A stretch of 64,000 nucleotides of DNA from Arthrobacter pullicola (lineage in GTDB: Bacteria > Actinomycetota > Actinomycetes > Actinomycetales > Micrococcaceae): contig NZ_JACSQC010000009.1 of assembly GCF_014836875.1 (NCBI RefSeq), positions 1-64,000 on the forward strand, written 5' to 3'. A model generated the notes under the pieces. That model was given only the letters and a program-made list of their open reading frames with translations. It was not told the origin of the DNA and ran no database searches. Position 1 is the first letter of the stretch; the number at the start of each line of letters is the position of its first letter. Shown here piece after piece: positions 18,094-27,092 of this stretch. The translations under genes were made by a program, and so were the position numbers.

Positions 18094-21000
18094 GTGCATT
18101 TAAAAACCCTCACGATGCGGGGCTTCAAATCCTTCGCATCGGCCACCACCTTTGAGTTCGAGCCGGGGGTGACCGCTGTTGTCGGTCCAAACGGCTCGGG
18201 CAAATCCAACGTGGTGGACGCCCTGGCCTGGGTGATGGGGGAGCAGGGCGCAAAAACCCTGCGCGGCGGCAAGATGGAGGACGTCATCTTCGCCGGGACG
18301 TCCGGCCGCCAGCCGCTGGGCCGTGCGCAGGTTTCCCTGACCATCGACAATTCCGACGGCGCGCTGCCGATCGAGTATTCCGAAGTCACCATCTCCCGCA
18401 CCCTTTTCCGGGCCGGCGGCTCCGAGTACGCCATCAACGGAGCGCCCTGCCGGCTGCTGGACATCCAGGAACTGCTCTCCGACTCCGGCCTGGGCCGGGA
18501 AATGCACGTGATCGTTGGGCAGGGCCAGCTCGACAAGGTTCTGCACGCCTCGGCGGAGGACCGCCGCGGCTTTATCGAAGAAGCGGCGGGAATCCTCAAG
18601 CACCGCCGGCGCCGCGAAAAGACCGTCCGCAAGCTGGACGCCATGCAGGCGAACCTGGCCCGGCTGACCGACCTGACCACGGAACTGCGCCGGCAGCTGG
18701 GGCCGCTGGGCAAGCAGGCCGCCGTCGCCCGCCGGGCCAGGCAGGTCCAGCTGGACGTGCGGGACGCGCGCGCCCGGCTGCTGGCCGATGACCTGGTGAC
18801 CCTGTCCACCGCCGTCGAGCGGGACACAGCCGCCGAAGAGGTTCTGAAGCAGCGGCGCCGGGAGGTGGAGCAGACGGTCCAGGTCCAGGGGGCACGCCTG
18901 GCCGAACTGGAACGGCTGGCGGCCGTTGCCACCCCGCGGGTGAACGCCGCGCGGGACGCCTGGTACCTGCTCTCCTCCGGCCGGGAACGGCTGAACTCAC
19001 TCCAGGCGCTCGCCCGGGAACGCCAGCGGCTCCTCGGCTCCAGCGACGCTGCCCCGGACCCGGGGCGGGACCCGGAAAAACTCCAGGCACAGGCGGAGCG
19101 GATCCGCGCCGAAGCCGCCGGCCTTGAGGCCGAGGTTGAGGACCGAGACGGCGCGCTGGAAGACGCGGTGGAGATCCGCGCCGCAGCCGAGGAAGAGGCC
19201 GCCGCCGAAGAACGCCGGCTTGCCTCCCTGCTGCGCGCCGCCGCCGACCGGCGGGAGGGACTGGCCCGGCTGGCCGGATCCGTGGCTGCCGCCCGCTCCC
19301 GGGTGGAAGCAGCGGAAGCGGAACTGGGCCGGCTGCGCGCCTCCATCAGCCAGGGCGAGGAACGGCGCCGGAGCGCGGAAGCTGAATTTGCCGCCCTGGA
19401 AAACCAGGCAGCCGGCGCCGAAGCAGGCGAAGAAGGCCTGGATGCCCGCTATGAAGAAGCCGTTGCCCGGCTGGAAGCAGCGGAGGAACGGCTGGCTGAG
19501 CTGCAGGGCCAGGAACGGGAGGCCGTCCGCGCCAGGGAAACGCTGACCGCCCGGCGGGATGCGCTGGCCGTGGGCCTGGACCGCAAGGACGGTTCACAGG
19601 CGCTGCTGGATGCCGGAATCGACGGGGTCCTGGCGCCCCTGGCAGATCTGCTGAGTGTGCGTCCCGGCTATGAGCGGGCGGTCAGCGCCGCCCTGGGCCC
19701 GGCCGCGGAGTCCCTGGCAGTCCGGGGCACCGAACCTGCGCTCGCCGCCCTCGCCCTGCTCCGGGAATCCGGTGCGGGCCAGGTTTCGCTGGTCTTCGCC
19801 GGAAGCCCTGATCCTTCCAACGCGGGCGACGGCGGCTCGGCAGTGTCTGAACTGCCTGAACTGCCTGAACTGCCTGAACTGGCGGAGCTGCCCGCCGGCT
19901 GCGTCCGCGCCGTGGACGTGGTCGAAGCCGCCTCCGGGACCGGCGCCGCCCTGCGCGCCCTGCTGCGCGGCGTCGTCGTTGTCCCCTCGCTGGCGGAAGC
20001 CGCGGCTCTGCTGGCGGACGCACCCGGGGCGACCGCTGTGACCACTGTGACCATGGAAGGAGACGTGCTTTCCGCCTTCAGCGCCCGGGGAGGGTCAACC
20101 AGTGCTCCCGGGCTGATCGAAATCCAGGCCGCCGTGGAGGAAACCGAGGCACGGCTGGCCGAAGCAACGGCCCGTGCGGAGACCGCCCGGTTCGCGATTG
20201 CCGGAGCCGTAGGGGAACGGGACGCGGCGCAGGCACAGGTTGATGCCGCGCTCGCTGAACTACACGACTCCGATGCCCGGCTGGCTGCGGTAGGGGAACG
20301 GCTGGGCTCGCTGGGCTCCCTCCTGCGCTCCGCGGCCGGCGAAGCGGAACGGCTCTCACACCTGGCCGGAGCCGCCGAGGCGAACCTGGCACGGGAACAG
20401 GAACAGCTGGCCGCCGTCACGGAACGGCTCACCGCGGCACAGGAGAGCCCGGACGAGGCAGGGGAACCCTCCACCGACCGGCGGGACGCCCTGGCGCTCG
20501 CCGCCGCCCAGGCCCGGCAGGCGGAGATGGACGCCCGGTTGTCCCTCCGCTCGGCCCAGGAACGGCTGAAGGCCGTCTCCGGACGTGCGGAGTCCCTGGA
20601 GCGGGCGGCAGCAGCCGAACGCCGGGCACGGGCCGCCGCCGCTGAACGGGCCCGGGCGCGGGCTGCGCAGGCCGCGCGTGCGGCAGCTGTTGCCGAGGCT
20701 GCGGCCGCCGTCCGGCGCTGGGCCGATGCTTCCCTGGAAGCCGCCGCGGCGGAGCGGGATGAGGCTGAAGCCGTGCGGGCCGAATGGGACACCGAGCTGG
20801 CTGCCGTGCGGACCGCCCACGCTGCGGCCACAGCGGAACTGGCCAAACTTACCGACTCGGTTCACCGGGAGGAGCTGCTCCGCGCCGAGAAACGGCTGCG
20901 GATCGAAGCCCTGGAGGCCCGGGCCGTGGAGGAACTTGGCATCACCGCCGACCACCTGGTCGCCGAGTACGGGCCGGACCAGCCGGTCCCGGTGCCCGTG

Positions 21001-21747
21001 GAGGCCCCCGAAGCGGCGGGCAAGTGGGCCGCGCTCCACGTTCCGGTGGATGAAGACGGCAACCCGCTCACGGAGGGAATTCCCTATGACCGCGCCGAGC
21101 AGGAGAAGCGGCTCAAGCGGGCCGAGCGTGACCTGAGCTCGCTGGGCAAGGTCAACCCGCTGGCTCTGGAGGAATTCGCGGCCCTGGAGGAACGCCACCA
21201 GTTCCTCAGCACCCAGCTTGAGGACCTGAAGGCCACCCGCAAGGACCTGCTGGACATCATCCGGGAAGTGGACCAGCGGGTGGAGGAAGTCTTCACGTCG
21301 GCTTTCCAGGACACAGCCGTGCAGTTTGAGCGGGTCTTCGGCCGGTTGTTCCCCGGCGGCGAGGGACGCCTGGTGCTCACGGATCCCGCGGACATGCTCA
21401 CCACCGGCATCGAGGTGGAAGCCCGCCCGGCGGGCAAGAAGATCAAGCGGCTCTCGCTGCTCTCCGGCGGTGAACGCTCCCTGACCGCCGTCGCGCTGCT
21501 GGTGGCGATCTTCAAGGCCCGGCCCTCGCCCTTCTATGTGATGGACGAGGTTGAAGCGGCGCTGGATGACACCAACCTGGGCCGGCTCATCACCATCTTT
21601 GAAGAGCTGCGCGAATCCAGCCAGCTGATCGTGATCACCCATCAGAAGCGCACCATGGAGGTGGCAGATGCCCTGTACGGGGTGTCGATGCGCGGCGACG
21701 GGGTCTCCGCGGTGATCAGTCAGCGCCTGGACAAGGCCGCCGTCTGA
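18094..21747 (+). CDS. smc: Chromosome segregation ATPase SMC
   Basis: SMC with ScpAB condenses and segregates the chromosome. The 1217 residues show Walker A GPNGSGKSN (about 31-39) near the N-terminus, two long Ala/Glu/Arg-rich coiled-coil arms, a hinge around residues 510-680, and the C-terminal signature LSGGERSLTAVALL (about 1124-1137) with Walker B YVMDEVEAALDD. The GTG at 18094 gives the family N-terminus HLKTLTMRGFKSF; the reading frame is open further upstream but without homology. A short tandem repeat lies in the hinge. In actinobacteria smc typically sits between mutM and ftsY, as here. Confidence 0.96.
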   Translation: MHLKTLTMRGFKSFASATTFEFEPGVTAVVGPNGSGKSNVVDALAWVMGEQGAKTLRGGKMEDVIFAGTSGRQPLGRAQVSLTIDNSDGALPIEYSEVTISRTLFRAGGSEYAINGAPCRLLDIQELLSDSGLGREMHVIVGQGQLDKVLHASAEDRRGFIEEAAGILKHRRRREKTVRKLDAMQANLARLTDLTTELRRQLGPLGKQAAVARRARQVQLDVRDARARLLADDLVTLSTAVERDTAAEEVLKQRRREVEQTVQVQGARLAELERLAAVATPRVNAARDAWYLLSSGRERLNSLQALARERQRLLGSSDAAPDPGRDPEKLQAQAERIRAEAAGLEAEVEDRDGALEDAVEIRAAAEEEAAAEERRLASLLRAAADRREGLARLAGSVAAARSRVEAAEAELGRLRASISQGEERRRSAEAEFAALENQAAGAEAGEEGLDARYEEAVARLEAAEERLAELQGQEREAVRARETLTARRDALAVGLDRKDGSQALLDAGIDGVLAPLADLLSVRPGYERAVSAALGPAAESLAVRGTEPALAALALLRESGAGQVSLVFAGSPDPSNAGDGGSAVSELPELPELPELAELPAGCVRAVDVVEAASGTGAALRALLRGVVVVPSLAEAAALLADAPGATAVTTVTMEGDVLSAFSARGGSTSAPGLIEIQAAVEETEARLAEATARAETARFAIAGAVGERDAAQAQVDAALAELHDSDARLAAVGERLGSLGSLLRSAAGEAERLSHLAGAAEANLAREQEQLAAVTERLTAAQESPDEAGEPSTDRRDALALAAAQARQAEMDARLSLRSAQERLKAVSGRAESLERAAAAERRARAAAAERARARAAQAARAAAVAEAAAAVRRWADASLEAAAAERDEAEAVRAEWDTELAAVRTAHAAATAELAKLTDSVHREELLRAEKRLRIEALEARAVEELGITADHLVAEYGPDQPVPVPVEAPEAAGKWAALHVPVDEDGNPLTEGIPYDRAEQEKRLKRAERDLSSLGKVNPLALEEFAALEERHQFLSTQLEDLKATRKDLLDIIREVDQRVEEVFTSAFQDTAVQFERVFGRLFPGGEGRLVLTDPADMLTTGIEVEARPAGKKIKRLSLLSGGERSLTAVALLVAIFKARPSPFYVMDEVEAALDDTNLGRLITIFEELRESSQLIVITHQKRTMEVADALYGVSMRGDGVSAVISQRLDKAAV
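19847..19882 (+). repeat. Four 9-bp tandem repeats inside the smc hinge
   Basis: Units of CTGAACTGC start at 19847, 19856, 19865 and 19874 (the last unit ends GG). In frame they encode ELP units in a loop of the hinge domain. Copy number could vary by slippage without breaking the frame. Confidence 0.85.
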
Positions 21748-21774
21748 CCCGGGCCGGGTACCTGTCCGGTACGG

Positions 21775-22506
21775 CTAGCGCGCGTAGCGGGCGGTGAAGT
21801 TCCGCAGGATCAGCGGAGGATCGGTGACCTCCTGGAAGCGGATCGAGTCCATCACGGCATCGGCTTCCTCCGGCGGGAAGTATCCGGCGTTGCGGTAGAC
21901 CGAAATGCGGGTCAGCAGGCCGGCCACGTCGAGTTCGGGATGGAACTGCGTGGCGTACAGGTTGGTCCGGACCCGGAACATCTGCACCGGGCAGCCGGGG
22001 GAGCCGGCCAGGTTCACGGCGTGGGCCGGGAGCTTGGACACGGCTTCCTTGTGGCCCACGAACGCGGCAAAGGTATTGGGCAGCCCTTCCAGCAGCGGAT
22101 CCCGGCGTCCTTCAGGGGTGAGGGACACCGGCACCGCCGCGATGGCCTCACCGAACTGCCGGTCGACGACGGCGCCCTGGTGCCGTCCCAGCGTGCCGAC
22201 TCCGTAGCAGGCACCGAGGAACGGGAAGTCCCGGGCCACCACAGCATCCAGCAAGGCGCCGAGTTCCTTCTCCACGCGCAGCTGCAGGGAAGATTTGGTT
22301 TCCTCCGGGTCCGAGGAGTTGAAGGGGCTGCCGCCCACAATGATGCCGCTGTAGCGGTCCAGGTCAATCGGGGGCAGGGGAGCGGCTTCCACCCGGACCC
22401 GGTGCAGCTGGGCAGGCAGCAGGCCGCCGAAGGCCAGATAGGACTCATATTCCTCCTCGGCGGCACCGTCTTCGGCGCGCGAGGCCAGCAGCAGGAAGGG
22501 CTTCAT
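21775..22506 (-). CDS. Class I glutamine amidotransferase-like protein
   Basis: A stand-alone 243-residue GATase1 domain: nucleophile Cys in GACYGVGTLGRH (nucleophile elbow) and the His-Glu pair in TQFHPELD. Such proteins resemble GuaA amidotransferase domains, but act here without a synthetase partner; many are annotated as glutamine amidotransferase or gamma-glutamyl hydrolase without a proven substrate. Its ATG overlaps the stop of the MFS gene (ATGA), so both form a two-gene operon inserted between smc and ftsY. Confidence 0.85.
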   Translation of the reverse strand: MKPFLLLASRAEDGAAEEEYESYLAFGGLLPAQLHRVRVEAAPLPPIDLDRYSGIIVGGSPFNSSDPEETKSSLQLRVEKELGALLDAVVARDFPFLGACYGVGTLGRHQGAVVDRQFGEAIAAVPVSLTPEGRRDPLLEGLPNTFAAFVGHKEAVSKLPAHAVNLAGSPGCPVQMFRVRTNLYATQFHPELDVAGLLTRISVYRNAGYFPPEEADAVMDSIRFQEVTDPPLILRNFTARYAR

Positions 22507-23741
22507 TCCTCGATGGTAGTTCGCGTCCCGCGCGTCCGCTTCACCCGCATCTGCGGTGCCAGGGATTCGCGGGCACCGAGCCAGACGAGCAGCGCTACGG
22601 CAGCGATCGCGCCTGTCACTGCGAAGGCCCAGGTATACCCGAGCCGGTCGGCCAGCACACCGGCCAGGATGGGCCCAATGATGGCACCGGTGTCGGAGGA
22701 CATCTGGAAGGTGGCCAGGACCTTGCCGCCGCTGCGGCCGGAGCCAACGACGTCGGCCACCGCCGCCTGCTGTGCCGGGTTCAGCAGGCCCGTACCGATT
22801 CCGGCGATTCCCGAGACGATCAGGAACACGGCCACGGAACCGGAGAAACCGATGGCCGCAGTGGCGGCGGCATTAATCGCCAGGCCCGTGATGACCAGCG
22901 GTTTGCGCCCCCAGCTGTCCGCCAGCCGGCCGGAGAATGTCAGCGCCAGGGCTGTCCCGGCCGCGAAGGCCGTGAGCGAGATGCCGGCGATCTCCGGACC
23001 GGCGGACAGCACCGCTGCCGCGAACAGCGGCAGCAGGGAGTTCCGGACGCCGAAGGAGGACCAGCCGTTGGCGAAGCTGGAGACCAGGGCGGCCCGGTAC
23101 GCGGAATCGGAGAGGGCTTCGCGGACGGTCAGGTTTGCCGGGGCCGGGCCGGCGTCCGGGCTGGGCCTGGTGCCTCTGGCATCCCGGAGCAGGAACGCCA
23201 CCAGGACGGCGGTGATCAGCAGCGCCGCCGCATAGACCAGGAACGGCACCCGGAGTCCGAAGCCGGCCAGCAGCCCGCCGAGCAGCGGTCCGCCGATGTT
23301 GCCGAGCAGGAAGGAGGAGGCATAGGCGCCGGAGATCCGGCCGCGGATGGCAGGCGGAGCCAGGCGGATGATCAGGGCCATCGCCGAAATGGTGAACATG
23401 GTGGAGCCGATGCCGCCCAGGCCGCGGAAGATGAGCAGCTGCCAGTAGTTTTCCGCAAACGCACACGCCGCGGTGGACAGAGCCACGATCAGCAGTCCCA
23501 TGACGTAGACCGGGCGCTCGCCGAGTTTTTCCAGCAGCGCTCCGCCGGCGGGGGCGAAAACCAGCCGGGTAAAGGCAAAGGCACTGACCACCACCGAGGA
23601 CGCGGCAACGCCCACGTTGAAGCTTTGGGCAAACTGCGGCAGGACCGGCGCGACCAGGCCGAAGCCCAGGGCGATGAGGAAGGCGGCAGCGATAAGGACT
23701 TTGATTTCGCGGGGGATTGGAATCCGGGGAGAACGCACCAT
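22503..23741 (-). CDS. Major facilitator superfamily efflux-type transporter
   Basis: About 412 residues with 12 membrane segments in two six-helix halves. The sequence begins MVRSPRIPIPREIKVLIAAA, and GAYASSFLLGNIGGPLLGG resembles motif C of drug:H+ antiporters (14- and 12-TMS DHA families). The substrate is unknown. I chose the ATG at 23741 because the first transmembrane helix follows at once; the frame is open back to 23843 but that part is non-membrane and proline-rich. Divergent from ftsY and coupled to the amidotransferase gene. Confidence 0.88.
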   Translation of the reverse strand: MVRSPRIPIPREIKVLIAAAFLIALGFGLVAPVLPQFAQSFNVGVAASSVVVSAFAFTRLVFAPAGGALLEKLGERPVYVMGLLIVALSTAACAFAENYWQLLIFRGLGGIGSTMFTISAMALIIRLAPPAIRGRISGAYASSFLLGNIGGPLLGGLLAGFGLRVPFLVYAAALLITAVLVAFLLRDARGTRPSPDAGPAPANLTVREALSDSAYRAALVSSFANGWSSFGVRNSLLPLFAAAVLSAGPEIAGISLTAFAAGTALALTFSGRLADSWGRKPLVITGLAINAAATAAIGFSGSVAVFLIVSGIAGIGTGLLNPAQQAAVADVVGSGRSGGKVLATFQMSSDTGAIIGPILAGVLADRLGYTWAFAVTGAIAAVALLVWLGARESLAPQMRVKRTRGTRTTIEE

Positions 23742-23853
23742 GATGTTCTGATTCTCGCAGAATCCTCCGCCGTTCCGCCCGGGGCGGAACGGGGGTGCGC
23801 CCGCCGGCCGCGGCGGGTGCCCCGCAGCTGTGGCGTATGACATGCTGGAAAGC

Positions 23854-25050
23854 GTGAATGAGACTCTTTCGATAGTGATCTATGTGGTCATCGGGCTTGC
23901 CGTAATCGGCTCGGTGGCGGCGCTGCTGGTGCGCACCCGGCGCATGCCCAAGGGCATGTACCCCACAACCCGCGACGCCGACGACCAGCCCGGCGGCAGC
24001 ACCGCTGTCCTGGACCGTCCCGGGACGGCCGAGCCCGGAACGGATACCGCCGTCACGGTCCCCGACGATCTGCGGGACCTCGAGGAAGCACCGGCTGAGC
24101 CCCAGGCACCGGCGCTGGAGACCCCCGAACCCGTCCAGGGCCGCCTAGCCCGGCTGCGCGCCCGGCTCTCGAAGTCCAACAACGCCCTGGGCAAGGCCCT
24201 GCTTGCGCTGCTCTCCAGCGACAAGATCGACGAGGACGTCTGGGAGGAAATCGAGGAAACCCTGCTGCTGGCAGACCTCGGTACCGAGCCCACCATGGAA
24301 CTGGTGGACGCCCTGCGCGAACGCGTCCGGATTTCCGGCAGCCGCGATCCCCAGGAAGTCCGCGGCATGCTGCGCGAAGAGCTGATCAAGCTGGTGGACC
24401 CCACAATGGACCGTTCCCTGGCCGTGGAACGCCACGCGGACAAGCCTTCCGTTGTGATGGTGGTGGGCGTCAACGGCGTCGGCAAGACCACTACGGTCGG
24501 CAAGCTGGCCCGCGTGCTCGTCGCCGAGGACAAGGACGTGCTCCTGGGCGCTGCTGACACCTTCCGTGCCGCCGCCGCCGAACAGCTGGCCACCTGGGGC
24601 CAGCGGGTAGGCGTGCCCACCGTGCGTTCCGACGTCGACGGCGCCGATCCGGCATCCGTGGCGTTCGAAGCCGTGAAGGCCGGAATCGACGGCGAAGTGG
24701 ACACCGTGCTGATCGACACCGCCGGGCGGCTGCAGAACAAGGTTGGCCTGATGGACGAGCTTGGCAAGGTCAAGCGCGTCATTGAGAAGCAGGCCGAGGT
24801 GGACGAGGTCCTCCTGGTCCTGGACGCCACCACCGGCCAGAACGGACTGACCCAGGCGAAGGTCTTTGCCGAGGTCGTCAACATCACCGGCATTGTGCTG
24901 ACCAAGCTGGACGGAACCGCCAAGGGCGGGATCGTCGTCGCCATCCAGCGCACCCTCGGGGTGCCGGTCAAGCTGGTCGGGTTGGGCGAAGGGCCGGATG
25001 ACCTGGCACCGTTCGACGCCGAAGAGTTTGTGGACGCCCTGCTCTCCTGA
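23854..25050 (+). CDS. ftsY: Signal recognition particle receptor FtsY
   Basis: FtsY docks SRP-ribosome complexes at the membrane. About 398 residues: an N-terminal membrane helix (IVIYVVIGLAVIG), an acidic linker (about residues 50-95), the NG domain with GVNGVGKTTTVGKL (about 204-217), DTFRAAAAEQL, DTAGRLQ and TKLDGTAKGG. The GTG at 23854 puts the helix at the N-terminus; upstream GTG (23830) and ATG (23842) are alternatives. A perfect terminator follows 16 bases after the stop. Confidence 0.96.
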   Translation: MNETLSIVIYVVIGLAVIGSVAALLVRTRRMPKGMYPTTRDADDQPGGSTAVLDRPGTAEPGTDTAVTVPDDLRDLEEAPAEPQAPALETPEPVQGRLARLRARLSKSNNALGKALLALLSSDKIDEDVWEEIEETLLLADLGTEPTMELVDALRERVRISGSRDPQEVRGMLREELIKLVDPTMDRSLAVERHADKPSVVMVVGVNGVGKTTTVGKLARVLVAEDKDVLLGAADTFRAAAAEQLATWGQRVGVPTVRSDVDGADPASVAFEAVKAGIDGEVDTVLIDTAGRLQNKVGLMDELGKVKRVIEKQAEVDEVLLVLDATTGQNGLTQAKVFAEVVNITGIVLTKLDGTAKGGIVVAIQRTLGVPVKLVGLGEGPDDLAPFDAEEFVDALLS

Positions 25051-25066
25051 GCGCCCAGTAACGTAC

Positions 25067-25104
25067 AAAGCTCCCCGCACCGGATCGGTGCGGGGAGCTT
25101 TTTT
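25067..25104 (+). terminator. Rho-independent terminator of ftsY
   Basis: A perfect 15-bp stem (25067-25081 with 25087-25101), a 5-base loop, and a T run reaching 25104. It also faces the 3' end of the leftward GH79-like gene, so it probably works in both directions. Confidence 0.93.
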
Positions 25105-25139
25105 GTGCCGTACGGCTGCGGTCCGGTTACCTGTAGCGG

Positions 25140-26846
25140 TTAATCCTGGAACGTGAAGTTCAGGACGGTCACTGTGCCAGCCGTCAGGACGAACTCCTGG
25201 GTTGCTGAACCGTAAGCGAAGCCCGGGAGCGTGAGGCGCTCGCTTACCGGCACAGCTTCAGTTAGCTGACCATCAATCATGGTGCTGTCCTCGGAGGTGT
25301 ACGAGCTCCCCGTCAGCTGGGACATCGCCGCGGTGAGTGGACGGCCCGGGAGCACCAGGCTGACGTTCATCTGCGCGTCAGTTTCCGGGTTGTTGGCGTT
25401 GACCAGAACCACGCTGATGCTGCCGTCCGCATGGCGCACCGCGTAGGAGTGGCTGAGGCCTCCGCCCGTCTCTTCCGCCGCCAGGAACTCTCCGGGCTGC
25501 ATCTCGGCGATCATGGACAGCCCAAAGTAATTGGCACGTTCCTCCACTGCGCCATTGGGCTGCAGGTATTCTCCCCCGGAGCAGATGGCGGACATGGGCG
25601 GGCCGCCCCTGCATGTGATGAGCGAACTGTGGAAACTCAGCCGGCTGACGCCCAACTGGGCGCCGCTTATGGCGTAGTCAGCCGCCCAGAGCGCCGATGC
25701 ATGGGTCTTGGTCGTCTCATTCGATCCGGGGCACGCAGAAACACCGGTCTCAGTGATCCAGGTTTCCAGGCCGGCTGCGCTCGCAGGTTTTAGTGCTTCA
25801 CCTCGGTAATAGTCCGCGTGGTCATGAACGTTCTGGCTCATCAGGTTCGCCAGGATGGGTTCACCGTTGGCATCGCTCTTCCCATCACAGCTGGAAAGGG
25901 GGTAATGGTGGAAGGAAAAGACCTTCTGCTGGGGCAAATCCACCTTGGCGAAGGGCTCCCACCAAGCCTCGGAATAGACGCCGGGGCCAACAATTTTCAC
26001 ATCCGGCGCCACCTCATAGATCGCCTGTGCATAGGCCTTGAGTTCCGTGAGGTAATCCTCCATGGTCCAACCGGAATCCCGCAGTCCGTTGCTCGGGTAC
26101 CCGTTGGGTTCATTCCCTACCGTGATTCCCGCCAGCCGGTCCCCGAAAATTCGGGATGCATGGGCCGCCATGTCGGCGGCACGCGCAGGATCGTAGTGGC
26201 CCAGGTCAACGGTCAGGTTGATGGCGGCATCCGTTGCCTCCAGCAGCGTGTTCACCCGTTCAAGGTCAGCGGGGGCGACGGCGCGCACGGGATGGGCTTT
26301 GTCTCCCTTCAGATTGCTCGGAACCGGTTCTCCGGCCGAGGTCCAGAAGAAGCGCCGGTCCACGGCATTTCCGCCGAAACGCAGCAGGGGCTTGCCCAGC
26401 CCGGTGAGGGATTGAACCATCTCCGGGTTGTCTCCGGACATTGCCGGATCTGCCAGGTCGGTGGCTTCCAGCGACAAACCCACCAGTCCCGCTGGCAGGG
26501 AGGTTCCAGTCTTCGCTGCGCCTACCGTTAGCGCCAGCGGTTCAACCGAAGTCAGAGGAGATCCCTCCGGCGGGCCGATCTGGGTGTAGTAGGAGAAGAC
26601 CGGTTCCGGGGGAAGCGGAGTTTCCACAGCTATGGTTTCGGGCTGCACCGGGGCCGGCGCGGCCGGATCCTCAAGGAGGAGCGGAACGCTGATACCGGCT
26701 GCAGCCAGGAGAAGCGCAGCGGTGCCGGCGGCTATCCATTTCCCCCGGCCTGGGCGGGGTGGCCTTTGGTGCCGGCGGCTGGGCGGGTCCTGGTTGGCAG
26801 GCCCAGGTATCGAAGTCCGTCCGGGCAAGGGCGGGTTGTCAGGCAT
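25140..26846 (-). CDS. Membrane-anchored glycoside hydrolase, GH79-like
   Basis: A 568-residue protein with a short proline-rich cytoplasmic tail, one membrane segment (GKWIAAGTAALLLAAAGISV, about residues 34-53) and an outer (beta/alpha)8 domain. GNEPNGYPS carries the expected acid/base Glu and WITETGVSACPG the expected nucleophile Glu, as in the GH79 beta-glucuronidase/heparanase family. A C-terminal beta domain ends TVTVLNFTF. Four or more cysteines in the outer domain suggest disulfides. GGAGG lies 10 bases before the ATG at 26846. The substrate, perhaps a uronic-acid-containing polysaccharide, is inference. Confidence 0.82.
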   Translation of the reverse strand: MPDNPPLPGRTSIPGPANQDPPSRRHQRPPRPGRGKWIAAGTAALLLAAAGISVPLLLEDPAAPAPVQPETIAVETPLPPEPVFSYYTQIGPPEGSPLTSVEPLALTVGAAKTGTSLPAGLVGLSLEATDLADPAMSGDNPEMVQSLTGLGKPLLRFGGNAVDRRFFWTSAGEPVPSNLKGDKAHPVRAVAPADLERVNTLLEATDAAINLTVDLGHYDPARAADMAAHASRIFGDRLAGITVGNEPNGYPSNGLRDSGWTMEDYLTELKAYAQAIYEVAPDVKIVGPGVYSEAWWEPFAKVDLPQQKVFSFHHYPLSSCDGKSDANGEPILANLMSQNVHDHADYYRGEALKPASAAGLETWITETGVSACPGSNETTKTHASALWAADYAISGAQLGVSRLSFHSSLITCRGGPPMSAICSGGEYLQPNGAVEERANYFGLSMIAEMQPGEFLAAEETGGGLSHSYAVRHADGSISVVLVNANNPETDAQMNVSLVLPGRPLTAAMSQLTGSSYTSEDSTMIDGQLTEAVPVSERLTLPGFAYGSATQEFVLTAGTVTVLNFTFQD

Positions 26847-27092
26847 GGGGGATATTCCTCCGGGGTAGTGAGACTCAGGGAACATCCTAGCCGTGGCCGG
26901 CTCGCACGCTGCGACGCAGCACCCCCGGCCGGTTCCCACCGGGTAACCTGCACGAAATCTCCCCGTCACCGCGGTTTTACCCAGCGGAGGGCTTTGTAAT
27001 CTGCCGGCAATGGATCCGGCCGAATGCCGAAACTTCGCCCCGGCAGAGTTCTTTACGCGGGAGATGCCCGTGGATCGTGGAAGGACGTGGAG

